38,630 nt of DNA from Planktomarina sp. Its GTDB lineage: Bacteria > Pseudomonadota > Alphaproteobacteria > Rhodobacterales > Rhodobacteraceae. The translations under genes were made by a program, and so were the position numbers. The stretch spans positions 1 to 38,630 of the forward strand of contig JAFMEA010000018.1 of the NCBI GenBank assembly GCA_017856985.1. The letters are read 5' to 3'. The notes beneath the pieces are model-generated. The model saw only the letters and a program-made list of their open reading frames with translations, was not told the origin of the DNA and did not search any database. This document shows, in pieces, positions 19,284 through 27,796 of this stretch (positions are counted from its first letter, which is position 1; the number at the start of each line of letters is the position of its first letter).

Positions 19284-19301
19284 TAGTTTAATATTAAACT
19301 A
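19284..19301. promoter_or_regulatory. 18-bp perfect palindrome upstream of lpd
   Basis: TAGTTTAATATTAAACTA is a perfect 18-bp palindrome ending 22 bases before the lpd ATG, in an otherwise structureless AT-rich gap. Its size and position near the likely transcription start suggest an operator for a dimeric repressor. It does not match any operator I can name with confidence. It could also form an mRNA hairpin close to the lpd ribosome site (AGGGGGCGG). Confidence 0.4.
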
Positions 19302-19323
19302 ATTTTAATAATAGGGGGCGGCT

Positions 19324-20718
19324 ATGGCTGAAAAAACATATGACTTAATTGTTATAGGGGCAGGCCCTGGAGGTTATGTTGCTGCTATTCGTGCGGCCCA
19401 ATTAGGACTAAAAACCATTGTCGTCGAACGTGAGCATATGGGTGGCATCTGCCTTAATTGGGGCTGCATTCCTACCAAGGCGATGTTACGTTCGTCTGAG
19501 GTGTATCACTTAATGCAGCGCGCTAAAGAATTTGGTTTGTCTGCACAAAAAATCGATTTCGACTTAGCGGCCGTCGTCTCACGCTCTCGTGGCATCGCCA
19601 AGCAATTAAATAGTGGTGTGACGCATTTACTAAAAAAAAATAAAGTATCTTGCCTTATCGGTGACGCGTCAATCACTGGGCCTGGAAAGGTTGCGGTTAC
19701 GACTCCGAAAGGTGATGAACTGTTGTTGGCAAAAGACATAATAATCGCTACTGGTGCACACGCCCGCGAACTACCAGGGCTTGAGGCTGATGGGGATTTA
19801 GTTTGGACATATAAAACGGCGCTTACCCCCCCAAGAATGCCAAAAAATCTTTTAGTCATTGGGTCAGGTGCGATCGGCATCGAATTTGCAAGTTTTTACA
19901 ATACCTTAGGTTCTAATACTACTGTTGTTGAGATGATGGGTCAAGTTCTGCCTATTGAAGATAGTGAAATATCAGCGCTTGCCCAAAAGTCCTTTGAGAA
20001 GCAGGGCATGAAAATTAAAACCAATACGATTGTTAAAAAGCTTGACCGTGGCGTGGGCTCGGTTAGGGCGCACATTGAGCAAGATGGAAAAAGTTCGGTG
20101 GAGACCTTTGATACTGTAATTTCTGCTGTTGGTATTGTGGGCAATGTTAAAGGTCTGGGGCTTGAGGCCTTAGGTGTTAAGGTGGATAACGGGCACGTTC
20201 AAACTGATCATTATGCTTGGACTGGTGTTGAGGGGGTTTATGCTATCGGTGATGTGGCAGGGGCTCCCTGGCTGGCACATAAAGCTAGTCATGAAGGCGT
20301 AATGGTTGCTGAACTAATTGCTGGCGGCAAGCCACACCCAGTGAAACCGGAGAGTATTGCTGGCTGCACATACTGCACCCCGCAGGTGGCCAGTGTGGGC
20401 TTAACTGAAGCACAGTCGCTAGAGGCCGGGTATGATGTTCGTGTTGGGCGGTTCCCTTTTGTTGGTAATGGAAAGGCGATTGCCCTGGGAGAGCCTGAGG
20501 GCATGGTAAAAACTATTTTTGATTCCAAGACTGGTGAGCTTCTTGGCGCTCATATGATTGGTGCTGAAGTCACAGAGTTAATTCAAGGATATGTAGTTGG
20601 ACGTCAATTGGAAAGTACAGAAGAAGATTTTATGCAAACAGTTTTCCCACATCCAACTCTATCTGAGATGATGCATGAAAGTGTATTAGATGCGTGGGAT
20701 CGAGCCATTCATATCTAG
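19324..20718 (+). CDS. lpd: Dihydrolipoyl dehydrogenase (E3)
   Basis: A 464-residue FAD enzyme that re-oxidises dihydrolipoamide in 2-oxoacid dehydrogenase complexes. The FAD Rossmann motif GAGPGGYVAAIRAAQLG opens the protein. The redox disulphide is C43-C48 in GGICLNWGCIPTKAM. The NAD-binding motif is GSGAIGIEFASFYNTLG. The second FAD motif is YAIGDVAGAPWLAHKA. The catalytic His-Glu pair is H443/E448 in HPTLSEMMHE. The CLNWGCIPTKA variant is common in the E3 of alphaproteobacterial pyruvate dehydrogenase. No E1/E2 genes are in the window, so which complex it serves is not shown here. Confidence 0.95.
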   Translation: MAEKTYDLIVIGAGPGGYVAAIRAAQLGLKTIVVEREHMGGICLNWGCIPTKAMLRSSEVYHLMQRAKEFGLSAQKIDFDLAAVVSRSRGIAKQLNSGVTHLLKKNKVSCLIGDASITGPGKVAVTTPKGDELLLAKDIIIATGAHARELPGLEADGDLVWTYKTALTPPRMPKNLLVIGSGAIGIEFASFYNTLGSNTTVVEMMGQVLPIEDSEISALAQKSFEKQGMKIKTNTIVKKLDRGVGSVRAHIEQDGKSSVETFDTVISAVGIVGNVKGLGLEALGVKVDNGHVQTDHYAWTGVEGVYAIGDVAGAPWLAHKASHEGVMVAELIAGGKPHPVKPESIAGCTYCTPQVASVGLTEAQSLEAGYDVRVGRFPFVGNGKAIALGEPEGMVKTIFDSKTGELLGAHMIGAEVTELIQGYVVGRQLESTEEDFMQTVFPHPTLSEMMHESVLDAWDRAIHI

Positions 20719-20918
20719 ATTTCTAAAAATCTTGAGAAATTAACTTCTACTATTCTATCTTTTATAAAGTAATTGGCAATAAGTTTTGTGGATAAATTAC
20801 TGTTGTTCCTTCAGGTTTACAATGAATTAATGTCAAGCAAAATTTTTGTTGATTGATTGACCTTTTGGACTGGCCCCGAGGCCACATAAGACTATGTTCC
20901 ATTAAGATGGAGTAAATT

Positions 20919-23804
20919 ATGGCTGAACTAAAAAAAATTGAAGTCCGGGGCGCACGCGAGCACAATCTGAAAAATATAGATGTGGATATTCCGCGTGATA
21001 AATTAGTAATTATCACAGGTTTGTCGGGCTCTGGAAAATCATCTCTAGCCTTTGATACAATTTATGCTGAGGGCCAGAGAAGATATGTTGAAAGCCTCTC
21101 TGCCTATGCCCGGCAGTTTCTTGATATGATGGAAAAGCCAGATGTTGATCACATTAGTGGTTTGAGCCCTGCAATCTCAATTGAGCAGAAGACAACTTCT
21201 AAAAATCCGCGTTCTACAGTTGGAACAGTGACAGAAATTTACGACTATATGCGCTTATTGTTTGCGAGAGTCGGCACGCCATTCTCACCTGCAACGGGCT
21301 TGCCTATTGAGGCGCAGCAGGTACAGGACATGGTAGACCGGGTAATTGCCATGCCAGACGGAATTCGTGGATTTTTGTTAGCGCCGATCGTGCGTGACAG
21401 AAAGGGCGAATACAAAAAAGAATTTCAAGAGCTTCGCAAGCAGGGGTTCCAGCGGGTCAAGGTAGATGGTGAATTCTATGAATTGGATCAGCCGCCAACC
21501 TTAGATAAAAAATTTAGGCATGACATCGATGTTGTTGTTGATCGAATTGTTGTTGGTGAGGGCATTGAAACACGCTTGGCTGATAGTTTTCGCACAGCGC
21601 TTGATCTTGCAGACGGGATCACAGTTCTGGAGACTAAGAATTCTGAGGGAGAGACGGAGAGGTATACCTTCAGTGAAAAATTTGCATGCCCAGTTTCCGG
21701 GTTTACTATTCCTGAAATTGAACCGCGGTTGTTCTCCTTCAACGCACCGTTTGGTGCTTGTCCCGATTGTGATGGATTGGGGGTGGAGCTTTTCTTTGAC
21801 GAGCGTCTAGTTGTTCCTGACCAGACCCTTAAAATAAATGATGGTGCTTTGGCCCCTTGGCGCAAAGGAAAGTCACCATATTTTCTCCAAACAATTGAAT
21901 CAATTTCGAAACATTATAGCTTTGATAAATCGTCGAAATGGAAAGATTTATCTGCACAGGTACAAAAAGTATTTCTTTACGGATCAGGTGCAGAAGAAAT
22001 ATTGTTTCGCTACGATGAAGGTGGTCGTGTTTATCAGGTTACCCGCACATTTGAAGGCGTAATACCAAATATGGAACGCCGTTATAGAGAAACTGATAGC
22101 AATTGGATACGTGAAGAATTTGAACGTTATCAAAATAACCAGTCATGTGGAAAATGTAGTGGTTATCGGCTGCGTGCTGAGGCATTAGCTGTAAAGATTG
22201 CTGACTTACATGCGGGACAGGTGGTTCAAATGTCGATTAAAGAGGCATTTGATTGGTGTGAAAGCGTTCCCGCTCAATTGGGTAAGCAAAAACTGGCAAT
22301 TGCTGGTCCAATCTTAAAAGAAATACGTGAACGATTGGGATTTCTTAATAATGTTGGTTTAGAATACTTAACTTTAGCGCGAAATTCTGGTACGTTGTCT
22401 GGGGGTGAAAGTCAGCGGATCAGATTGGCGAGCCAAATTGGCTCAGGGCTGCAAGGCGTACTGTATGTTTTAGACGAACCCAGTATTGGGTTACATCAAC
22501 GAGACAATGGTCGCTTATTAACAACCCTAAAGAATCTTCGTGATCAAGGTAATACAGTAATCGTAGTTGAGCATGATGAAGAGGCGATACGCGAGGCTGA
22601 TTATGTATTTGATATTGGACCAGGAGCTGGAGTGCATGGTGGGCACGTAGTAGCTTGTGGCACGCCAGACGAAATAATAGCTAACGGCGCCTCGATTACC
22701 GGTGATTATCTGGCTGGGCGTCGTGCTATAGATATTCCTACAAAACGCAGACTGGGCAATAAGAAAAAAGTCTCCGTTCGTAAGGCCACGGGAAATAATC
22801 TGCAAAATGTCACCGTTGATTTTCCACTAGGTCAATTTGTTTGTGTGACTGGTGTGTCTGGGGGTGGAAAGTCAACCTTGACCATTGAAACATTGTTCAA
22901 GACTGCCTCGATGAGCCTCAATGGAGCGCGGCAGACGCCAGCCCCGTGTGAGGCCGTTAAAGGATTAGAGCATCTCGACAAAGTTATTGATATAGACCAG
23001 CGTCCCATCGGCCGCACACCTCGTTCAAATCCAGCAACCTATACTGGCGCCTTCACTCCAATCCGAGATTGGTTTGCGGGAATGCCTGAATCAAAAGCTC
23101 GTGGATACAAGCCGGGTCGCTTTTCTTTCAATGTTAAAGGTGGACGTTGCGAGGCCTGTCAAGGAGATGGAGTTATCAAAATCGAAATGCACTTTCTTCC
23201 AGATGTATATGTTGAGTGTGAGACCTGTAGAGGTGCGCGCTACAATCGCGAAACCCTTGAAGTAAAATTTAAGGGCAAGTCAATTGCTGATGTTCTCGAT
23301 ATGACTGTTGAAGTTGCTCAAGAGTTTTTTAAAGCTGTACCCTCAATCCGAGAGAAAATGGATGCGTTGATGCGCGTAGGTCTGGGTTATATTAAAGTTG
23401 GTCAGCAGGCGACTACACTTTCAGGAGGAGAAGCCCAACGAGTGAAACTCTCCAAGGAATTGTCTAAGCGCAGCACTGGACGTACGTTATATATACTTGA
23501 TGAGCCAACAACTGGCCTGCACTTTGAAGATGTACGCAAGCTTCTGGAAGTATTGCACGAACTCGTAGATCAAGGGAATTCTGTTATTGTAATTGAACAT
23601 AACTTAGATGTAGTAAAAACAGCTGATCATATCATTGATATTGGACCTGAAGGAGGGGACGGTGGTGGACAAATTGTTGCCAAAGGCACCCCAGAAGAAG
23701 TTGCAAGTATTTTGGGCAGCCATACCGGGCGATACTTGAAAGATATGTTAGCTTCAAAGGGCAGATTGATACCGCAAACTACAGCTGACCGCCTTCAAGC
23801 ATAG
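20919..23804 (+). CDS. uvrA: Excinuclease ABC subunit A (UvrA)
   Basis: A 961-residue nucleotide excision repair ATPase that scans DNA for bulky damage with UvrB. Two ABC modules are present: Walker A GLSGSGKS (34-41) and GVSGGGKS (about 645), with signatures [18 protein letters not shown] and [15 protein letters not shown], and Walker [14 protein letters not shown] and [13 protein letters not shown]. The C-terminal zinc site is intact ([10 protein letters not shown] and ECETCRG). The first zinc module reads CPVSG then CPDCDG, so one of its four usual cysteines is Ser. The 200 bases upstream show no clear alphaproteobacterial SOS box (GTTC-N7-GTTC). Confidence 0.96.
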   Translation: MAELKKIEVRGAREHNLKNIDVDIPRDKLVIITGLSGSGKSSLAFDTIYAEGQRRYVESLSAYARQFLDMMEKPDVDHISGLSPAISIEQKTTSKNPRSTVGTVTEIYDYMRLLFARVGTPFSPATGLPIEAQQVQDMVDRVIAMPDGIRGFLLAPIVRDRKGEYKKEFQELRKQGFQRVKVDGEFYELDQPPTLDKKFRHDIDVVVDRIVVGEGIETRLADSFRTALDLADGITVLETKNSEGETERYTFSEKFACPVSGFTIPEIEPRLFSFNAPFGACPDCDGLGVELFFDERLVVPDQTLKINDGALAPWRKGKSPYFLQTIESISKHYSFDKSSKWKDLSAQVQKVFLYGSGAEEILFRYDEGGRVYQVTRTFEGVIPNMERRYRETDSNWIREEFERYQNNQSCGKCSGYRLRAEALAVKIADLHAGQVVQMSIKEAFDWCESVPAQLGKQKLAIAGPILKEIRERLGFLNNVGLEYLTLARNSGTLSGGESQRIRLASQIGSGLQGVLYVLDEPSIGLHQRDNGRLLTTLKNLRDQGNTVIVVEHDEEAIREADYVFDIGPGAGVHGGHVVACGTPDEIIANGASITGDYLAGRRAIDIPTKRRLGNKKKVSVRKATGNNLQNVTVDFPLGQFVCVTGVSGGGKSTLTIETLFKTASMSLNGARQTPAPCEAVKGLEHLDKVIDIDQRPIGRTPRSNPATYTGAFTPIRDWFAGMPESKARGYKPGRFSFNVKGGRCEACQGDGVIKIEMHFLPDVYVECETCRGARYNRETLEVKFKGKSIADVLDMTVEVAQEFFKAVPSIREKMDALMRVGLGYIKVGQQATTLSGGEAQRVKLSKELSKRSTGRTLYILDEPTTGLHFEDVRKLLEVLHELVDQGNSVIVIEHNLDVVKTADHIIDIGPEGGDGGGQIVAKGTPEEVASILGSHTGRYLKDMLASKGRLIPQTTADRLQA

Positions 23805-23862
23805 CAGTTCAAGTGAGGGCTATTAGTTAAAATTTTACTACAATATCTAATCTGAGCGACCT

Positions 23863-25188
23863 TTAGAGGTTAGGTTTGGTAAGAATAAGATCGAGTAGGC
23901 TTTGAACTTCTGTGGCGTTTAGCTTATCGAAGCTTGTGGCAAATTCTTCAATTTTTTTTGCTATGCTGGAACCTAAAATATGATCAGAAAAATTATGAAA
24001 TTTTTCTGATATTTCGACGTCGCTTAACGGAAGATCTGTGTCCCCACGTGGGGTGCCTGGGGCTGCCTCATACCGTGTCCCATTTCGCATTAAAATCGAG
24101 ACTTGTGCCCACCGTTTGCCTTCGCTTATCTGCGTTAAATGTGCATCTTCAATTAAGGTTGTAGCTGCACTAATCCTCAAGATATTAGGATCTTTTAAGG
24201 TTGAAACTTCCAGCTCAGAAACACCCACTTGGCCGCGTACAATCATACATGCAACTGGGAAAGCTATAGAATATGCAAATTCATCTGCAGAGACTGGCTT
24301 ATGTCCTGCCAGTCGCGTGGCGTTGTGAAATGTCCTGATCTCCACCGAAGCTATTTCTTGATAAGATAACTTGTGGCGTAACATTAATTCAGATGCTGCA
24401 TCAATACTGGGATGGGCCCAACGGCAGCAGGGGTAGGGTTTATAATGGGTGTCAGTTACAAGTTTCCACTCATTTCCTAGGCTTTCCCAATGTGGGCCCT
24501 CGCAGGTAAGAGCCGGTGCGCCGGTGAATCCGTTCTGAGCCAAAAAACCAGCTGTGATGCCAGTAGGAGCACCCCAACCTACGCCATCGCGCACCATAGT
24601 AGGGTGATCGATGCAGCGCATCATTTGGCTGCGTGGACCGTGATATTCTCCAATCCCTGCCGCTTCGTTGATTTGTGTTTCTTCACAGCCCAAGATGCGC
24701 GCAGTCATAGCAGCCACTCCAATAGCCGTCCAAGCCCCAGAGGTATGGTAATCGGCGCAGGTGTCATGTTGGGTTAACCCGGCACGGTAGGAAATTTCAT
24801 AGGCCAGTGCTAAGTAAGTGGCTAAGTCTTGGCCGGTGAACCCCTTTCCATCAGCTAAGGCAAATAACGCTGGAAAAATGGCAGAGCCTGCATGGCCTTT
24901 ACAAGGGGAGCTTCCGTCATGGCCATCCACGCTGTCGATAGTCATAGCGCCCGCCATGGCTGCTCCCGCGGCGCTGACAATATTTCCGTCAAACAAACAA
25001 CGTGCAGATGACGTTGGGGTGCTACCAAACATTATTCTTGCAGTCTGGCTGCCAATTTGTGCCATCTTACTCTGGGACCCGATTGCAGCTACGCCAATGG
25101 TGTCTAATAAGGATCGGCGTAAGACCCGCAGAATATCTTCGTTCAGGATATCATATCGAAGGTTTGCTGCAAATTCTTTCATTAACAT
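23863..25188 (-). CDS. MmgE/PrpD family protein
   Basis: A 441-residue protein of the MmgE/PrpD family, whose characterised members dehydrate 2-methylcitrate or decarboxylate cis-aconitate. Recognisable features are LLDTIGVAAIGSQSKM near the N-terminus, SVDGHDGSSPCKGHAGSAIFPAL, SGAWTAIGVAAMTARILG, the active-site-like HYKPYPCCRWAHPSIDAA block, and FPVACMIVRGQVG. No other methylcitrate-cycle gene is present, and the substrate is unknown. The ATG at 25188 has AGGA 6 bases upstream. Its 5' side borders the remnant of mmsB, suggesting it arrived or became adjacent during breakdown of the old valine operon. Confidence 0.85.
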   Translation of the reverse strand: MLMKEFAANLRYDILNEDILRVLRRSLLDTIGVAAIGSQSKMAQIGSQTARIMFGSTPTSSARCLFDGNIVSAAGAAMAGAMTIDSVDGHDGSSPCKGHAGSAIFPALFALADGKGFTGQDLATYLALAYEISYRAGLTQHDTCADYHTSGAWTAIGVAAMTARILGCEETQINEAAGIGEYHGPRSQMMRCIDHPTMVRDGVGWGAPTGITAGFLAQNGFTGAPALTCEGPHWESLGNEWKLVTDTHYKPYPCCRWAHPSIDAASELMLRHKLSYQEIASVEIRTFHNATRLAGHKPVSADEFAYSIAFPVACMIVRGQVGVSELEVSTLKDPNILRISAATTLIEDAHLTQISEGKRWAQVSILMRNGTRYEAAPGTPRGDTDLPLSDVEISEKFHNFSDHILGSSIAKKIEEFATSFDKLNATEVQSLLDLILTKPNL

Positions 25189-25238
25189 GGCGTATCCTAC
25201 GACCGGCTGTGGCCCTCAAGTTATGCTAACACGTCCAA

Positions 25239-25358
25239 TTAATAACTGCATGAGCCAATTTTGTCCTCAAAAAAGTTTTGGGAAACTTTGGCGGCAGCTG
25301 CTAAACTCAAAGTCATAGGCGCGCTCATATGCATCATACCTAAATAGCTTATTTTCAT
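25239..25358 (-). pseudogene. Remnant of mmsB (3-hydroxyisobutyrate dehydrogenase), N-terminus only
   Basis: A 39-codon frame starts with ATG at 25358 and ends in TAA at 25239. It begins MKISYLGMMHMSAPM, which lines up with the family opening MKIGFIGLGNMGxPM, the NAD-binding GxGxxG loop. The glycines that bind NAD are gone (GMMHMS). About 10-15 further residues (LSLAAAAK) fit the next helix, then similarity fades. A functional mmsB is near 290 residues, so this cannot be active. The ATG follows the stop of the preceding HIBCH remnant by one base (TAAGATG), keeping the original operon spacing. Confidence 0.7.
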
Positions 25359-25359
25359 C

Positions 25360-25542
25360 TTATTTGTCCATAAAATCTAACGGATGCTTCCCAAGTGGAC
25401 GAAGCATGGCGCTGGCAGCTGAAAGTAGAGGGTCTGTTAAGGTGTACTGCCATTTTGGTTTTTTATCTTTATCCATAACTAGGGCGCGGATGCTCTTAAT
25501 AAAATCTCCGTGCACAGCTTTGGACGCGGGAGGATAGTTGGC
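25360..25542 (-). pseudogene. Remnant of 3-hydroxyisobutyryl-CoA hydrolase (C-terminus)
   Basis: Sixty codons without a stop, ending in TAA at 25360. The part DFIKSIRALVMDKDKKPKW lines up with the conserved C-terminal block of 3-hydroxyisobutyryl-CoA hydrolase (enoyl-CoA hydratase superfamily; consensus DFxEGVRAxLIDKDxxPKW). It is followed after 19 residues by PLGKHPLDF, like the usual end PLGxxxLxF. The catalytic crotonase core, about 280 residues, is missing. The fragment is in the same frame as the acyl-CoA dehydrogenase remnant just upstream and separated from it by a TGA, which marks the junction of a large internal deletion. Confidence 0.72.
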
Positions 25543-25708
25543 TCACGTATTTAAGCCTCGAGCTACAATTATGCGTACAATTTCATTACTAATTTCTAGA
25601 ATTTGGTAAACTCATAAGTCTCCAACTGTTTTTTATGTAATATTCAGCAAAGAAGGCTTAGCTTCCACTGAGCTGCATAAAGACATTCGCCACTCTGCTA
25701 CTTATTTC
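25543..25708 (-). pseudogene. Remnant of acyl-CoA dehydrogenase (isobutyryl-CoA type), C-terminus
   Basis: Read on the minus strand, one frame gives RVANVFMQLSGS, a stop, then AFFAEYYIK. This lines up with the acyl-CoA dehydrogenase block VANEALQLHGGYGYLxEYxIEK, with the Tyr codon turned to TAA. A slip in an A-run moves to a second frame: KTVGDL, TGA, VYQILEISNEIVRIIVARG, matching K-x-V-R-D-L-R-V-H-Q-I-L-E-G-T-N-E-I-M-R-x-I-V-A-R, with Arg changed to TGA. The natural stop may be the TGA at 25543. Two in-frame stops and a frameshift show it is dead. Isobutyryl-CoA dehydrogenase is the step between branched-chain oxoacid dehydrogenase and the later valine steps. Confidence 0.72.
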
Positions 25709-25814
25709 GGTGATAGGCTACTCTCTGGATTCTTACAAATTGCCCTATGTTGCTGACACCAAAATCTGTAGCTATATCCTTCAATAACCAGGAGTATATA
25801 AAGCTCTCAATTTT
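25698..25814 (-). pseudogene. Possible fragment of an AraC-type regulator (HTH end)
   Basis: A short open stretch just downstream of mmsA encodes DIATDFGVSNIGQFVRIQR and stops at 25698. This resembles the second helix-turn-helix of AraC-family regulators (IAxxxGFSxLGxFxRxYR). Only about 25 residues can be compared, no start or first HTH is visible, and it overlaps the start of the acyl-CoA dehydrogenase remnant. It may be a leftover of a regulator of the old operon, or a chance match. Confidence 0.3.
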
Positions 25815-25829
25815 AGAACAAAAAGTATT

Positions 25830-27329
25830 TTACTCCATGATTGGAATACTAAATTCACTACCTTCTTTAAGTCCTGACGGCCAACGCGCGGTAACAGTTT
25901 TTGTGCGGGTGTAAAATTTAAAAGCATCTGGGCCATGTTGGTTGAGATCGCCAAAGACTGATTTTTTCCAACCACCAAATGTATGATAAGCCAATGGCAC
26001 TGGAATCGGTACGTTTATCCCAATCATGCCGACGTTGACACGATTTGCAAAATCACGAGCAGTGTCGCCGTCCCGAGTAAAGATAGCTGTCCCATTTCCA
26101 TATTCATGATCCATGGCAAGGCCGAGGGCCTCCTCGTATGATTGTGCACGGACAGTAGAGAGCACGGGCCCAAAGATCTCATATTTATAAATATCCATGT
26201 CTTTTGTGACATTATCGAACAAATGCGCTCCCACAAAGAAACCGTCTTCATAGCCTTGCAGATTAAAATTACGACCATCCACAACTAATTTGGCGCCCTG
26301 ATCTAAGCCGGTTTGGACTAAGCGTTCGATGTTAGCTTTGGCAGCTGCTGTAACCACAGGCCCGTAGTCGACATCATTTCCAGAAGTATAGGGTCCAACT
26401 TTGAGAGCCTCAACACGTGGAATTAATTTTTCCAGCAAGCGATCTGCGGTATCTTCTCCAACTGGCACTGCCACTGAAATTGCCATACAGCGCTCGCCAG
26501 CGGCCCCATAACCAGCACCAAGAAGGGCATCGGCAGCTTGGTCCATATCTGCGTCTGGCATTATTATCATGTGGTTTTTAGCACCGCCAAAACATTGAAC
26601 ACGTTTCCCGTTGGCACAACCCGTCGCATAGATATATTCAGCGATTGGTGTCGACCCCACAAATCCAATGGATTGGATGACATCATGATACAAAATTGCG
26701 TCCACAGCTTCCTTGTCACCGTTTACAACCTGTAAAACACCCTTTGGAAGCCCAGCTTCTTCAAATAATTTAGCCAACATCAGCGGAACTGATGGATCTC
26801 GCTCGGATGGTTTCAAAATGAACGCATTTCCACAGGCAATGGCAGGTGCAAACATCCACATTGGGATCATTGCTGGAAAATTGAATGGAGTTATACCTGC
26901 GGTTACACCGAGTGCCTGGCGCATAGAATACATATCAATACCGGGTCCCGCACTATCAGTGTATTCACCCTTTAATAATTGAGGGGCGCCAATGCAGTAC
27001 TCCACAACTTCCAGACCACGAATAACATCGCCCTTGGCATCTGGAATGGTCTTACCATGCTCGCGGCTTAACGCCTCTGCTAATTTATCCATGTCGCGGT
27101 TTAAAAGGTCCACAAATTTCATTAACACGCGTGCACGGCGTTGCGGGTTTACAGCAGCCCAACTCTGTTGGGCGGTTACCGCAAAACTTACGGCTTTATC
27201 CATTTCAGCTGCGTTGGCTAATGGTACTGTGGCCTGAATTTCACCAGTAGCAGGATTATATACATCAGCAAATCGACCAGATGTACCTTTTACATGCTCG
27301 CCGTTTATATAGTGGGTTAGCTCTTGCAT
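25830..27329 (-). CDS. mmsA: CoA-acylating methylmalonate-semialdehyde dehydrogenase (MmsA/IolA)
   Basis: A 499-residue aldehyde dehydrogenase superfamily enzyme. It oxidises methylmalonate semialdehyde to propionyl-CoA (last step of valine and thymine breakdown) or malonate semialdehyde to acetyl-CoA (inositol, beta-alanine, uracil routes). The active cysteine is C281 in GAAGERCMAIS. The Asn of PFNFPAMIPMWM is at 150. KPSERDPSVPLM and the C-terminal block PIPVPLAYHTFGGWKKSVFGD are typical of the MmsA branch, which lacks the usual catalytic Glu. The gene is complete, with AGGAG 8 bases upstream of the ATG. Its usual operon partners survive only as decayed fragments downstream, so it now acts alone or for another pathway. 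Confidence 0.95.
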   Translation of the reverse strand: MQELTHYINGEHVKGTSGRFADVYNPATGEIQATVPLANAAEMDKAVSFAVTAQQSWAAVNPQRRARVLMKFVDLLNRDMDKLAEALSREHGKTIPDAKGDVIRGLEVVEYCIGAPQLLKGEYTDSAGPGIDMYSMRQALGVTAGITPFNFPAMIPMWMFAPAIACGNAFILKPSERDPSVPLMLAKLFEEAGLPKGVLQVVNGDKEAVDAILYHDVIQSIGFVGSTPIAEYIYATGCANGKRVQCFGGAKNHMIIMPDADMDQAADALLGAGYGAAGERCMAISVAVPVGEDTADRLLEKLIPRVEALKVGPYTSGNDVDYGPVVTAAAKANIERLVQTGLDQGAKLVVDGRNFNLQGYEDGFFVGAHLFDNVTKDMDIYKYEIFGPVLSTVRAQSYEEALGLAMDHEYGNGTAIFTRDGDTARDFANRVNVGMIGINVPIPVPLAYHTFGGWKKSVFGDLNQHGPDAFKFYTRTKTVTARWPSGLKEGSEFSIPIME

Positions 27330-27796
27330 AATTTTCTCCTAAGGTTTGCGTCAACTTAGCCTCGCGACTACAGAAATAAAAGGGCATTAAATTAAATTCA
27401 ATTTAAAAAATATAAGGATGTATTGTATAGTCGGGATTATATGTAGGTTCCAATCTGAACGTCTAATTTGCTGTTTTTAAATGGGTTACTTTGCTGATCA
27501 GTGAGCGGGCCCTAGACCGCAAATTTATCTCTAGCATTTTAACATAATAGTTTTGTATTTTTACGGTCTGATTTTATTATACTCTCGATATTGGCTATTC
27601 TTGGTAGGATTAACTTTTTTAGGTAGCCAGTTTAGCTCTTTTAAAAAGGCTTTATTAACCAGAAATCCATTGAGAGCATTTTGGATAGAAGCTAGAAAAG
27701 TTAATGCCATAGGTTTTTTTGGTTATTATTGATGCCAAATACTTGCAATTCTTGCAAAATCTGGCTTCTTGTCCTCAACCAATTGGAGAATACCGG
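27330..27796. other. 467-bp intergenic region, no gene recognised
   Basis: This divergent gap between mmsA and coaD is unusually long for the window and very AT-rich. It must hold both promoters. A minus-strand 49-codon frame (27715 to 27566) begins at ATG but has no convincing ribosome site and no recognisable motif. Short GC hairpins such as GCGG/CCGC near 27505-27520 lack T-runs. The gap may contain a decayed regulator gene, but I see no alignable remnant. Confidence 0.5.

Noticed and set aside
20719-20918. SOS box upstream of uvrA
   Set aside because: The best candidate, GTTCCTTCAGGTTTAC near 20806, does not fit GTTC-N7-GTTC: the second half-site has mismatches at the right spacing.
27566-27715. 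Minus-strand 49-codon open frame before coaD
   Set aside because: It has no ribosome site, no recognisable motif and an AT-rich composition like non-coding DNA here.
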